Below, in pieces: positions 1 through 15,000 of a stretch of DNA of 64,000 nt. The notes below the pieces were generated by a model. The model saw only the letters and a program-made list of their open reading frames with translations. It was not told where the DNA came from and searched no databases. The translations under genes were made by a program, and so were the position numbers. Position 1 is the first letter of the stretch. Each line of letters begins with the position of its first letter. The stretch comes from Flaccisagitta enflata (lineage: Eukaryota > Chaetognatha > Sagittoidea > Aphragmophora): positions 14,260,001-14,324,000 of the forward strand of contig OZ231126.1 of assembly GCA_965153355.1 (NCBI GenBank), given 5' to 3'.

Positions 1-3000
1 TTCTAATTCTCCCCTGTGATAAAAAATCAAATTTGGGCCAAAAACTAAATGCTTTGAGGTATTTTTAGGGCTTGAAATCGGCCCATTAGAGCCATTTTTG
101 ACAATCTTGAAAATCGGAGGCTTCAAGAAGGTGTCATCTTTGAGAGCCAATAGCTTTTTATTGGAGAGAGATAATAGTTAGCTCTTTTTTTCAGATGAGA
201 GTACTCAAAAAGATCTTTCAAATAAGCACTGACTTTCCTCAAAAACTATTCTCCATTAGCGGATAATGACCTAACAAAGTCAACTGAGTACAGGGTTGCT
301 TCTTATAAGGATGTTAGGAAGCGAGCAGAGACCAGATTTGAGTATATGTGTTTTTTCCTTGGAGGGCAAAGGATTTGAGCTATTGAGTTGATTTTTTTTG
401 TGGATCTTCATATGAAGGCTATTGCTGATGCAATAAAATAACAATTTGTTGAGTCAAAAACAGATTTTTGAGGATTTTGAGCCTAACTAGTGTAAAATAT
501 GCGATTCTATTATGCGGTTCTGGCTGTTAAAATTCATCAAATACAGAGTAAATAGGTTATTTGAGGTTCAAAAAAGGGCTTGATTATGCTTAGAATTGAT
601 GTTAGAGATGATTTAGCCACTTTGGAGAAACTTCTACGCGGTCAGGAATTTTTAAAATCAATTTTAGTCAAACTCAACACTTTTTCTTTATATTTCTTCT
701 TATGGGTGTTGATAGCATAAGCAAGTAAAAAAAATGTACATTTAGATGTAATCTAGGGCCACTTTGCCTTTTTTCTGGTAATCAAACCATTCGTTGGCCT
801 TTTTGGGGTATCTGCACCACTTTTAGTTCAGAAAACAAAGTAGCAAGGCTCCTAAGAGAGTGCCATAATCTGCCGTTGGTCGCCGCCCACGGCCGGGCCT
901 ATTCCTAACAGTCTTATTAGGGGAAAATTAATCAAAATATGAATTTCTCGATTTTTCGCTCATTTATCAATGGAATTAGCTATTTCTAATTCTCCCCTGT
1001 GATAAAAAATCAAATTTGGGCCAAAAACTAAATGCTTTGAGGTATTTTTAGGGCTTGAAATCGGCCCATTAGAGCCATTTTTTGACAATCTTGAAAATCG
1101 GAGGCTTCAAGAAGGTGTCATCTTTGAGAGCCAATAGCTTTTTATTGGAGAGAGATAATAGTTAGCTCTTTTTTTGATGAGAGTACTCAAAAAGATCTTT
1201 CAAATAAGCACTGACTTTCCTCAAAAACTATTCTCCATTAGCGGATAATGACCTAACAAAGTTAACTGAGTACAGGGTTGCTTCTTATAAGGATGTTAGG
1301 AAGCGAGCAGAGACCAGATTTGAGTATATGTGTTTTTTCCTTGGAGGGCAAAGGATTTGAGCTATTGAGTTGATTTTTTTTGTGGATCTTCAATGGAAGG
1401 CTATTGCTGATGCAATAAAATAACAATTTGTTGAGTCAAAAACAGATTTTTGAGGATTTTGAGCCTAACTAGTGTAAAATATGCGATTCTATTATGCGGT
1501 TCTGGCTGTTAAAATTCATCAAATACAGAGTAAATAGCTTATTTGAGGTTCAAAAAGGGCTTGATTATGCTTAGAATTGATGTTAGAGATGATTTAGCCA
1601 CTTTGGAGAAACTTCTACGCGGTCAGGAATTTTTAAAATCAATTTTAGTCAAACTCAACACTTTTTCTTTATATTTCTTCTTATGGGTGTTGATAGCATA
1701 AGCAAGTAAAAAAATGTACATTTAGATGTAATCTAGGGCCACTTTGCCTTTTTTCTGGTAATCAAACCATTCGTTGGCCTTTTGGGGGTATCTGCACCAC
1801 TTTTAGTTCAGAAAACAAAGTAGCAAGGCTCCTAAGAGAGTGCCATAATCTGCCGTTGGTCGCCGCCCACGGCCGGGCCTATTCCTAACAGTCTTATTAG
1901 GGGGAAAATTAATCAAAATATGAATTTCTCGATTTTTCGCTCATCTATCAATGGAATTAGCTATTTCTAATTCTCCCCTGTGATAAAAAATCAAATTTGG
2001 GCCAAAAACTAAATGCTTTGAGGTATTTATAGGGCTTGAAATCGGCCCATTAGAGCCATTTTTTGACAATCTTGAAAATCGGAGGCTTCAAGAAGGTGTC
2101 ATCTTTGAGAGCCAATAGCTTTTTATTGGAGAGAGATAATAGTTAGCTCTTTTTTCAGATGAGAGTACTCAAAAAGATCTTTCAAATAAGCACTGACTTT
2201 CCTCAAAAACTATTCTCCATTAGCGGATAATGACCTAACAAAGTTAACTGAGTACAGGGTTGCTTCTTATAAGGATGTTAGGAAGCGAGCAGAGACCAGA
2301 TTTGAGTATATGTGTTTTTTCCTTGGAGGGCAAAGGATTTGAGCTATTGAGTTGATTTTTTTTGTGGATCTTCATTGGAAGGCTATTGCTGATGCAATAA
2401 AATAACAATTTGTTGAGTCAAAAACAGATTTTTGAGGATTTTGAGCCTAACTAGTGTAAAATATGCGATTCTATTATGCGGTTCTGGCTGTTAAAATTCA
2501 TCAAATACAGAGTAAATAGGTTATTTGAGGTTCAAAAAAGGGCTTGATTATGCTTAGAATTGATGTTAGAGATGATTTAGCCACTTTGGAGAAACTTCTA
2601 CGCGGTCAGGAATTTTTAAAATCAATTTTAGTCAAACTCAACACTTTTTCTTTATATTTCTTCTTATGGGTGTTGATAGCATAAGCAAGTAAAAATGTAC
2701 ATTTAGATGTAATCTAGGGCCACTTTGCCTTTTTTCTGGTAATCAAACCATTCGTTGGCCTTTTGGGGGTATCTGCACCACTTTTAGTTCAGAAAACAAA
2801 GTAGCAAGGCTCCTAAGAGAGTGCCATAATCTGCCGTTGGTCGCCGCCCACGGCCGGGCCTATTCCTAACAGTCTTATTAGAGGGAAAATTAATCAAAAT
2901 ATGAATTTCTTGATTTTTCGCTCATTTATCAATGGAATTAGCTATTTCTAATTCTCCCCTGTGATAAAAAATCAAATTTGGGCCAAAAACTAAATGCTTT

Positions 3001-6000
3001 GAGGTATTTTTAGGGCTTGAAATCGGCCCATTAGAGCCATTTTTTGACAATCTTGAAAATCGGAGGCTTCAAGAAGGTGTCATCTTTGAGAGCCAATAGC
3101 TTTTTATTGGAGAGAGATAGTAGTTAGCTCTTTTTTTCAGATGAGAGTACTCAAAAAGATCTTTCAAATAAGCACTGATTTTCCTCAAAAACTATTCTCC
3201 ATTAGCAGATAATGACCTAACAAAGTTAACTGAGTACAGGGTTGCTTCTTATAAGGATGTTAGGAAGCGAGCAGAGACCAGATTTGAGTATATGTGTTTT
3301 TTCCTTGGAGGGCAAAGGATTTGAGCTATTGAGTTGATTTTTTTTGTGGATCTTCATTGGAAGGCTATTGCTGATGCAATAAAATAACAATTTGTTGAGT
3401 CAAAAACAGATTTTTGAGGATTTTGAGCCTAACTAGTGTAAAATATGCGATTCTATTATGCGGTTCTGGCTGTTAAAATTCATCAAATACAGAGTAAATA
3501 GGTTATTTGAGGTTCAAAAAAGGGCTTGATTATGCTTAGAATTGATGTTAGAGATGATTTAGCCACTTTGGAGAAACTTCTACGCGGTCAGGAATTTTTA
3601 AAATCAATTTTAGTCAAACTCAACACTTTTTCTTTATATTTCTTCTTATGGGTGTTGATAGCATAAGCAAGTAAAAAAAATGTACATTTAGATGTAATCT
3701 AGGGCCACTTTGCCTTTTTCTGGTAATCAAACCATTCGTTGGCCTTTTGGGGTATCTGCACCTTTTAGTTCAGAAAACAAAGTAGCAAGGCTCCTAAGAG
3801 AGTGCCATAATCTGCCGTTGGTCGCCGCCCACGGCCGGGCCTATTCCTAACAGTCTTATTAGAGGGAAAATTAATCAAAATATGAATTTCTTGATTTTTC
3901 GCTCATTTATCAATGGAATTAGCTATTTCTAATTCTCCCCTGTGATAAAAAATCAAATTTGGGCCAAAAACTAAATGCTTTGAGGTATTTATAGGGCTTG
4001 AAATCGGCCCATTAGAGCCATTTTTTGACAATTTTGAAATCGGAGGCTTCAAGAAGGTGTCATCTTTGAGAGCCAATAGCTTTTTATTGGAGAGAGATAG
4101 TAGTTAGCTCTTTTTTTCAGATGAGAGTACTCAAAAAGATCTTTCAAATAAGCACTGATTTTCCTCAAAAACTATTCTCCATTAGCAGATAATGACCTAA
4201 CAAAGTTAACTGAGTACAGGGTTGCTTCTTATAAGGATGTTAGGAAGCGAGCAGAGACCAGATTTGAGTATATGTGTTTTTTCCTTGGAGGGCAAAGGAT
4301 TTGAGCTATTGAGTTGATTTTTTTGTGGATCTTCATTGGAAGGCTATTGCTGATGCAATAAAATAACAATTTGTTGAGTCAAAAACAGATTTTTGAGGAT
4401 TTTGAGCCTAACTAGTGTAAAATATGCGATTCTATTATGCGGTTCTGGCTGTTAAAATTCATCAAATACAGAGTAAATAGGTTATTTGAGGTTCAAAAAA
4501 GGGCTTGATTATGCTTAGAATTGATGTTAGAGATGATTTAGCCACTTTGGAGAAACTTCTACGCGGGTCAGGAATTTTTAAAATCAATTTTAGTCAAACT
4601 CAACACTTTTTCTTTATATTTCTTCTTATGGGTGTTGATAGCATAAGCAAGTAAAAAAAATGTACATTTAGATGTAATCTAGGGCCACTTTGGCTTTTTT
4701 CTGGTAATCAAACCATTTCTTGGCCTTTTGGGGGTCTCTGCACCAGTTTTGGTTCAGAAAACAAAGTAGCAAGGCTCCTAAGAGAGTGCCATAATCTGCC
4801 GTTGGTCGCCGCCCACGGCCGGGCCTATTCCTAACAGTCTTATTAGAGGGAAAATTAATCAAAATATGAATTTCTTGATTTTTCGCTCATTCATCAATGG
4901 AATTAGCTATTTCTAATTCTCCCCTGTGATAAAAAATCAAATTTGGGCCAAAAACTAAATGCTTTGAGGTATTTTAGGGCTTGAAATCGGCCCATTAGAG
5001 CCATTTTTTGACAATCTTGAAAATTGGAGGCTTCAAGAAGGTGTCATCTTTGAGAGCCAATAGCTTTTTATTGGAGAGAGATAGTAGTTAGCTCTTTTTT
5101 TCAGATGAGAGTACTCAAAAAGATCTTTCAAATAAGCACTGATTTTCCTCAAAAACTATTCTCCATTAGCAGATAATGACCTAACAAAGTTAACTGAGTA
5201 CAGGGTTGCTTCTTATAAGGATGTTAGGAAGCGAGCAGAGACCAGATTTGAGTATATGTGTTTTTTCCTTGGAGGGCAAAGGATTTGAGCTATTGAGTTG
5301 ATTTTTTTTGTGGATCTTCATTGGAAGGCTATTGCTGATGCAATAAAATAACAATTTGTTGAGTCAAAAACAGATTTTTGAGGATTTTGAGCCTAACTAG
5401 TGTAAAATATGCGATTCTATTATGCGGTTCTGGCTGTTAAAATTCATCAAATACAGAGTAAATAGGTTATTTGAGGTTCAAAAAAGGGCTTGATTATGCT
5501 TAGAATTGATGTTAGAGATGATTTAGCCACTTTGGAGAAACTTCTACGTGGTCAGGAATTTTTAAAATCAATTTTAGTCAAACTCAACACTTTTTCTTTA
5601 TATTTCTTCTTATGGGTGTTGATAGCATAACAAGTAAAAAAAATGTACATTTAGATGTAATCTAGGGCCACTTTGCTTTTTTCTGGTAATCAAACCATTC
5701 GTTGGCCTTTTTGGGGTTTGCACCACTTTTAGTTCAGAAAACAAAGTAGCAAGGCTCCTAAGAGAGTGCCATAATCTGCCGTTGGTCGCCGCCCACGGCC
5801 GGGCCTATTCCTAACAGTCTTATTAGGGGGAAAATTAATCAAAATATGAATTTCTCGATTTTTCGCTCATCTATCAATGGAATTAGCTATTTCTAATTCT
5901 CCCCTGTGATAAAAAATCAAATTTGGGCCAAAAACTAAATGCTTTGAGGTATTTATAGGGCTTGAAATCGGCCCATTAGAGCCATTTTTTGACAATTTTG

Positions 6001-9000
6001 AAAATCGGAGGCTTCAAGAAGGTGTCATCTTTGAGAGCCAATAGCTTTTTATTGGAGAGAGATAGTAGTTAGCTCTTTTTTTCAGATGAGAGTTCTCAAA
6101 AAGATCTTTCAAATAAGCACTGATTTTCCTCAAAAACTATTCTCCATTAGCAGATAATGACCTAACAAAGTTAACTGAGTACAGGGTTGCTTCTTATAAG
6201 GATGTTAGGAAGCGAGCAGAGACCAGATTTGAGTATATGTGTTTTTTCCTTGGAGGGCAAAGGATTTGAGCTATTGAGTTGATTTTTTTTGTGGATCTTC
6301 ATTGGAAGGCTATTGCTGATGCAATAAAATAACAATTTGTTGAGTCAAAAACAGATTTTTGAGGATTTTGAGCCTAACTAGTGTAAAATATGCGATTCTA
6401 TTATGCGGTTCTGGCTGTTAAAATTCATCAAATACAGAGTAAATAGGTTATTTGAGGTTCAAAAAAGGGCTTGATTATGCTTAGAATTGATGTTAGAGAT
6501 GATTTAGCCACTTTGGAGAAACTTCTACGCGGTCAGGAATTTTTAAAATCAATTTTAGTCAAACTCAACACTTTTTCTTTATATTTCTTCTTATGGGTGT
6601 TGATAGCATAAGCAAGTAAAAAAAATGTACATTTAGATGTAATCTAGGGCCACTTTGCCTTTTTTCTGGTAATCAAACCATTCGTTGGCCTTTTGGGGGT
6701 ATCTGCACCACTTTTAGTTCAGAAAACAAAGTAGCAAGGCTCCTAAGAGAGTGCCATAATCTGCCGTTGGTCGCCGCCCACGGCCGGGCCTATTCCTAAC
6801 AGTCTTATTAGGGGGAAAATTAATCAAAATATGAATTTCTCGATTTTTCGCTCATCTATCAATGGAATTAGCTATTTCTAATTCTCCCCTGTGATAAAAA
6901 ATCAAATTTGGGCCAAAAACTAAATGCTTTGAGGTATTTTTAGGGCTTGAAATCGGCCCATTAGAGCCATTTTTGACAATCTTGAAAATCGGAGGCTTCA
7001 AGAAGGTGTCATCTTTGAGAGCCAATAGCTTTTTATTGGAGAGAGATAGTAGTTAGCTCTTTTTTTCAGATGAGAGTACTCAAAAAGATCTTTCAAATAA
7101 GCACTGATTTTCCTCAAAAACTATTCTCCATTAGCGGATAATGACCTAACAAAGTTAACTGAGTACAGGGTTGCTTCTTATAAGGATGTTAGGAAGCGAG
7201 CAGAGACCAGATTTGAGTATATGTGTTTTTTCCTTGGAGGGCAAAGGATTTGAGCTATTGAGTTGATTTTTTTGTGGATCTTCAATGGAAGGCTATTGCT
7301 GATGCAATAAAATAACAATTTGTTGAGTCAAAAACAGATTTTTGAGGATTTTGAGCCTAACTAGTGTAAAATATGCGATTCTATTATGCGGTTCTGGCTG
7401 TTAAAATTCATCAAATACAGAGTAAATAGGTTATTTGAGGTTCAAAAAGGGCTTGATTATGCTTAGAATTGATGTTAGAGATGATTTAGCCACTTTGGAG
7501 AAACTTCTACGCGGTCAGGAATTTTTAAAATCAATTTTAGTCAAACTCAACACTTTTTCTTTATATTTCTTCTTATGGGTGTTGATAGCATAAGCAAGTA
7601 AAAAAATGTACATTTAGATGTAATCTAGGGCCACTTTGCCTTTTTTCTGGTAATCAAACCATTCGTTGGCCTTTTGGGGGTATCTGCACCACTTTTAGTT
7701 CAGAAAACAAAGTAGCAAGGCTCCTAAGAGAGTGCCATAATCTGCCGTTGGTCGCCGCCCACGGCCGGGCCTATTCCTAACAGTCTTATTAGGGGGAAAA
7801 TTAATCAAAATATGAATTTCTCGATTTTTCGCTCATCTATCAATGGAATTAGCTATTTCTAATTCTCCCCTGTGATAAAAAATCAAATTTGGGCCAAAAA
7901 CTGAATGCTTTGAGGTATTTTTAGGGCTTGAAATTGGCCCATTAGAGCCATTTTTTGACAATCTTGAAATTCGGAGGCTTGAAGAAGGTGTCATCTTTGA
8001 GAGCCAATAGCTTTTTATTGGAGAGAGATAATAGTTAGCTCTTTTTTTCAGATGAGAGTACTCAAAAAGATCTTTCAAATAAGCACTGACTTTCCTCAAA
8101 AACTATTCTCCATTAGCGGATAATGACCTAACAAAGTTAACTGAGTACAGGGTTGCTTCTTATAAGGATGTTAGGAAGCGAGCAGAGACCAGATTTGAGT
8201 ATATGTGTTTTTTCCTTGGAGGGCAAAGGATTTGAGCTATTGAGTTGATTTTTTTGTGGATCTTCAATGGAAGGCTATTGCTGATGCAATAAAATAACAA
8301 TTTGTTGAGTCAAAAACAGATTTTTGAGGATTTTGAGCCTAACTAGTGTAAAATATGCGATTCTATTATGCGGTTCTGGCTGTTAAAATTCATCAAATAC
8401 AGAGTAAATAGGTTATTTGAGGTTCAAAAAAGGGCTTGATTATGCTTAGAATTGATGTTAGAGATGATTTAGCCACTTTGGAGAAACTTCTACGCGGTCA
8501 GGAATTTTTAAAATCAATTTTAGTCAAACTCAACACTTTTTCTTTATATTTCTTCTTATGGGTGTTGATAGCATAAGCAAGTAAAAAAAATGTACATTTA
8601 GATGTAATCTAGGGCCACTTTGCCTTTTTTCTGGTAATCAAACCATTCGTTGGCCTTTTGGGGGTATCTGCACCACTTTTAGTTCAGAAAACAAAGTAGC
8701 AAGGCTCCTAAGAGAGTGCCATAATCTGCCGTTGGTCGCCGCCCACGGCCTATTCCTAACAGTCTTATTAGGGGGAAAATTAATCAAAATATGAATTTCT
8801 CGATTTTTCGCTCATCTATCAATGGAATTAGCTATTTCTAATTCTCCCCTGTGATAAAAAATCAAATTTGGGCCAAAAACTAAATGCTTTGAGGTATTTT
8901 TAGGGCTTGAAATCGGCCCATTAGAGCCATTTTTTGACAATCTTGAAAATCGGAGGCTTCAAGAAGGTGTCATCTTTGAGAGCCAATAGCTTTTTATTGG

Positions 9001-12000
9001 AGAGAGATAATAGTTAGCTCTTTTTTTCAGATGAGAGTACTCAAAAAGATCTTTCAAATAAGCACTGACTTTCCTCAAAAACTATTCTCCATTAGCGGAT
9101 AATGACCTAACAAAGTTAACTGAGTACAGGGTTGCTTCTTATAAGGATGTTAGGAAGCGAGCAGAGACCAGATTTGAGTATATGTGTTTTTTCCTTGGAG
9201 GGCAAAGGATTTGAGCTATTGAGTTGATTTTTTTTGTGGATCTTCATTGGAAGGCTATTGCTGATGCAATAAAATAACAATTTGTTGAGTCAAAAACAGA
9301 TTTTTGAGGATTTTGAGCCTAACTAGTGTAAAATATGCGATTCTATTATGCGGTTCTGGCTGTTAAAATTCATCAAATACAGAGTAAATAGGTTATTTGA
9401 GGTTCAAAAAAGGGCTTGATTATGCTTAGAATTGATGTTAGAGATGATTTAGCCACTTTGGAGAAACTTCTACGCGGTCAGGAATTTTTAAAATCAATTT
9501 TAGTCAAACTCAACACTTTTTCTTTATATTTCTTCTTATGGGTGTTGATAGCATAAGCAAGTAAAAAAAATGTACATTTAGATGTAATCTAGGGCCACTT
9601 TGCCTTTTTTCTGGTAATCAAACCATTCGTTGGCCTTTTGGGGGTATCTGCACCACTTTTAGTTCAGAAAACAAAGTAGCAAGGCTCCTAAGAGAGTGCC
9701 ATAATCTGCCGTTGGTCGCCGCCCACGGCCGGGCCTATTCCTAACAGTCTTATTAGGGGGAAAATTAATCAAAATATGAATTTCTCGATTTTTCGCTCAT
9801 CTATCAATGGAATTAGCTATTTCTAATTCTCCCCTGTGATAAAAAATCAAATTTGGGCCAAAAACTAAATGCTTTGAGGTATTTTTAGGGCTTGAAATTG
9901 GCCCATTAGAGCCATTTTTTGACAATCTTGAAAATCGGAGGCTTCAAGAAGGTGTCATCTTTGAGAGCCAATAGCTTTTTATTGGAGAGAGATAATAGTT
10001 AGCTCTTTTTTTCAGATGAGAGTACTCAAAAAGATCTTTCAAATAAGCACTGATTTTCCTCAAAAACTATTCTCCATTAGCAGATAATGACCTAACAAAG
10101 TTAACTGAGTACAGGGTTGCTTCTTATAAGGATGTTAGGAAGCGAGCAGAGACCAGATTTGAGTATATGTGTTTTTTCCTTGGAGGGCAAAGGATTTGAG
10201 CTATTGAGTTGATTTTTTTGTGGATCTTCAATGGAAGGCTATTGCTGATGCAATAAGATAACAATTTGTTGAGTCAAAAACAGATTTTTGAGGATTTTGA
10301 GCCTAACTAGTGTAAAATATGCGATTCTATTATGCGGTTCTGGCCATTAAAATTCATCAAATACAGAATAAATAGGTTATTTGAGGTTCAAAAAGGGGCT
10401 TGATTATGCTTAGAATTGATGTTAGAGATGATTTAGCCACTTTGGAGAAACTTCTACGCGGTCAGGAATTTTTAAAATCAATTTTAGTCAAACTCAACAC
10501 TTTTTCTTTATATTTCTTCTTATGGGTGTTGATAGCATAAGCAAGTAAAAAAAATGTACATTTAGATGTAATCTAGGGCCACTTTGGCTTTTTTCTGGTA
10601 ATCAAACCATTCGTTGGCCTTTTGGGGGTATCTGCACCAGTTTTAGTTCAGAAAACAAAGTAGCAAGGCTCCTAAGAGAGTGCCATAATCTGCCGTTGGT
10701 CGCCGCCCACGGCCGGGCCTATTCCTAACAGTCTTATTAGGGGAAAATTAATCAAAATATGAATTTCTCGATTTTTCGCTCATCTATCAATGGAATTAGC
10801 TATTTCTAATTCTCCCCTGTGATAAAAAATCAAATTTGGGCCAAAAACTAAATGCTTTGAGGTATTTTTAGGGCTTGAAATCGGCCCATTAGAGCCATTT
10901 TTTGACAATCTTGAAAATCGGAGGCTTCAAGAAGGTGTCATCTTTGAGAGCCAATAGCTTTTTATTGGAGAGAGATAATAGTTAGCTCTTTTTTCAGATG
11001 AGAGTACTCAAAAAGATCTTTCAAATAAGCACTGACTTTCCTCAAAAACTATTCTCCATTAGCGGATAATGACCTAACAAAGTTAACTGAGTACAGGGTT
11101 GCTTCTTATAAGGATGTTAGGAAGCGAGCAGAGACCAGATTTGAGTATATGTGTTTTTTCCTTGGAGGGCAAAGGATTTGAGCTATTGAGTTGATTTTTT
11201 TTGTGGATCTTCATTGGAAGGCTATTGCTGATGCAATAAAATAACAATTTGTTGAGTCAAAAACAGATTTTTGAGGATTTTGAGCCTAACTAGTGTAAAA
11301 TATGCGATTCTATTATGCGGTTCTGGCTGTTAAAATTCATCAAATACAGAGTAAATAGGTTATTTGAGGTTCAAAAAAGGGCTTGATTATGCTTAGAATT
11401 GATGTTAGAGATGATTTAGCCACTTTGGAGAAACTTCTACGCGGTCAGGAATTTTTAAAATCAATTTTAGTCAAACTCAACACTTTTTCTTTATATTTCT
11501 TCTTATGGGTGTTGATAGCATAAGCAAGTAAAAAAAATGTACATTTAGATGTAATCTAGGGCCACTTTGCCTTTTTTCTGGTAATCAAACCATTCGTTGG
11601 CCTTTTGGGGGTATCTGCACCACTTTTAGTTCAGAAAACAAAGTAGCAAGGCTCCTAAGAGAGTGCCATAATCTGCCGTTGGTCGCCGCCCACGGCCGGG
11701 CCTATTCCTAACAGTCTTATTAGGGGGAAAATTAATCAAAATATGAATTTCTCGATTTTTCGCTCATCTATCAATGGAATTAGCTATTTCTAATTCTCCC
11801 CTGTGATAAAAAATCAAATTTGGGCCAAAAACTAAATGCTTTGAGGTATTTTAGGGCTTGAAATCGGCCCATTAGAGCCATTTTTTGACAATCTTGAAAA
11901 TTGGAGGCTTCAAGAAGGTGTCATCTTTGAGAGCCAATAGCTTTTTATTGGAGAGAGATAGTAGTTAGCTCTTTTTTTCAGATGAGAGTACTCAAAAAGA

Positions 12001-15000
12001 TCTTTCAAATAAGCACTGATTTTCCTCAAAAACTATTCTCCATTAGCAGATAATGACCTAACAAAGTTAACTGAGTACAGGGTTGCTTCTTATAAGGATG
12101 TTAGGAAGCGAGCAGAGACCAGATTTGAGTATATGTGTTTTTTCCTTGGAGGGCAAAGGATTTGAGCTATTGAGTTGATTTTTTTGTGGATCTTCAATGG
12201 AAGGCTATTGCTGATGCAATAAAATAACAATTTGTTGAGTCAAAAACAGATTTTTGAGGATTTTGAGCCTAACTAGTGTAAAATATGCGATTCTATTATG
12301 CGGTTCTGGCTGTTAAAATTCATCAAATACAGAGTAAATAGGTTATTTGAGGTTCAAAAAAGGGCTTGATTATGCTTAGAATTGATGTTAGAGATGATTT
12401 AGCCACTTTGGAGAAACTTCTACGCGGTCAGGAATTTTTAAAATCAATTTTAGTCAAACTCAACACTTTTTCTTTATATTTCTTCTTATGGGTGTTGATA
12501 GCATAAGCAAGTAAAAAAATGTACATTTAGATGTAATCTAGGGCCACTTTGCCTTTTTTCTGGTAATCAAACCATTCGTTGGCCTTTTGGGGGTATCTGC
12601 ACCACTTTTAGTTCAGAAAACAAAGTAGCAAGGCTCCTAAGAGAGTGCCATAATCTGCCGTTGGTCGCCGCCCACGGCCGGGCCTATTCCTAACAGTCTT
12701 ATTAGAGGGAAAATTAATCAAAATATGAATTTCTTGATTTTTCGCTCATTTATCAATGGAATTAGCTATTTCTAATTCTCCCCTGTGATAAAAAATCAAA
12801 TTTGGGCCAAAAACTAAATGCTTTGAGGTATTTATAGGGCTTGAAATCGGCCCATTAGAGCCATTTTTTGACAATCTTGAAAATCGGAGGCTTCAAGAAG
12901 GTGTCATCTTTGAGAGCCAATAGCTTTTTATTGGAGAGAGATAGTAGTTAGCTCTTTTTTTCAGATGAGAGTACTCAAAAAGATCTTTCAAATAAGCACT
13001 GATTTTCCTCAAAAACTATTCTCCATTAGCAGATAATGACCTAACAAAGTTAACTGAGTACAGGGTTGCTTCTTATAAGGATGTTAGGAAGCGAGCAGAG
13101 ACCAGATTTGAGTATATGTGTTTTTTCCTTGGAGGGCAAAGGATTTGAGCTATTGAGTTGATTTTTTTTGTGGATCTTCATTGGAAGGCTATTGCTGATG
13201 CAATAAAATAACAATTTGTTGAGTCAAAAACAGATTTTTGAGGATTTTGAGCCTAACTAGTGTAAAATATGCGATTCTATTATGCGGTTCTGGCTGTTAA
13301 AATTCATCAAATACAGAGTAAATAGGTTATTTGAGGTTCAAAAAAGGGCTTGATTATGCTTAGAATTGATGTTAGAGATGATTTAGCCACTTTGGAGAAA
13401 CTTCTACGCGGTCAGGAATTTTTAAAATCAATTTTAGTCAAACTCAACACTTTTTCTTTATATTTCTTCTTATGGGTGTTGATAGCATAAGCAAGTAAAA
13501 AAAATGTACATTTAGATGTAATCTAGGGCCACTTTGCCTTTTTCTGGTAATCAAACCATTCGTTGGCCTTTTGGGGGTATCTGCACCACTTTTAGTTCAG
13601 AAAACAAAGTAGCAAGGCTCCTAAGAGAGTGCCATAATCTGCCGTTGGTCGCCGCCCACGGCCGGGCCTATTCCTAACAGTCTTATTAGGGGGAAAATTA
13701 ATCAAAATATGAATTTCTCGATTTTTCGCTCATCTATCAATGGAATTAGCTATTTCTAATTCTCCCCTGTGATAAAAAATCAAATTTGGGCCAAAAACTA
13801 AATGCTTTGAGGTATTTTAGGGCTTGAAATCGGCCCATTAGAGCCATTTTTTGACAATCTTGAAAATCGGAGGCTTCAAGAAGGTGTCATCTTTGAGAGC
13901 CAATAGCTTTTTATTGGAGAGAGATAATAGTTAGCTCTTTTTTTCAGATGAGAGTACTCAAAAAGATCTTTCAAATAAGCACTGACTTTCCTCAAAAACT
14001 ATTCTCCATTAGCGGATAATGACCTAACAAAGTTAACTGAGTACAGGGTTGCTTCTTATAAGGATGTTAGGAAGCGAGCAGAGACCAGATTTGAGTATAT
14101 GTGTTTTTTCCTTGGAGGGCAAAGGATTTGAGCTATTGAGTTGATTTTTTTGTGGATCTTCAATGGAAGGCTATTGCTGATGCAATAAAATAACAATTTG
14201 TTGAGTCAAAAACAGATTTTTGAGGATTTTGAGCCTAACTAGTGTAAAATATGCGATTCTATTATGCGGTTCTGGCTGTTAAAATTCATCAAATACAGAG
14301 TAAATAGCTTATTTGAGGTTCAAAAAAGGGCTTGATTATGCTTAGAATTGATGTTAGAGATGATTTAGCCACTTTGGAGAAACTTCTACGCGGTCAGGAA
14401 TTTTTAAAATCAATTTTAGTCAAACTCAACACTTTTTCTTTATATTTCTTCTTATGGGTGTTGATAGCATAAGCAAGTAAAAAAAATGTACATTTAGATG
14501 TAATCTAGGGCCACTTTGCCTTTTTTTCTGGTAATCAAACCATTCGTTGGCCTTTTGGGGGTATCTGCACCACTTTTAGTTCAGAAAACAAAGTAGCAAG
14601 GCTCCTAAGAGAGTGCCATAATCTGCCGTTGGTCGCCGCCCACGGCCGGGCCTATTCCTAACAGTCTTATTAGGGGGAAAATTAATCAAAATATGAATTT
14701 CTCGATTTTTCGCTCATCTATCAATGGAATTAGCTATTTCTAATTCTCCCCTGTGATAAAAAATCAAATTTGGGCCAAAAACTAAATGCTTTGAGGTATT
14801 TTTAGGGCTTGAAATCGGCCCATTAGAGCCATTTTTGACAATCTTGAAAATCGGAGGCTTCAAGAAGGTGTCATCTTTGAGAGCCAATAGCTTTTTATTG
14901 AGAGAGATAATAGTTAGCTCTTTTTTTCAGATGAGAGTACTCAAAAAGATCTTTCAAATAAGCACTGACTTTCCTCAAAAACTATTCTCCATTAGCGGAT

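Noticed and set aside
790-810. CENP-B-box-like TTCGTTGG in each satellite unit
   Set aside because: Only the left half matches; the A and CGGG positions required by the box are absent.
4668-4862. 64-codon minus-strand frame in one satellite unit
   Set aside because: The same segment is stopped or shifted in nearly all other units; it opens through a few private changes (shared in part with the unit at 9821), so it is not a conserved gene.
7833-8099. 88-codon minus-strand frame across a satellite unit boundary
   Set aside because: Not open in neighbouring units and no recognisable domain.
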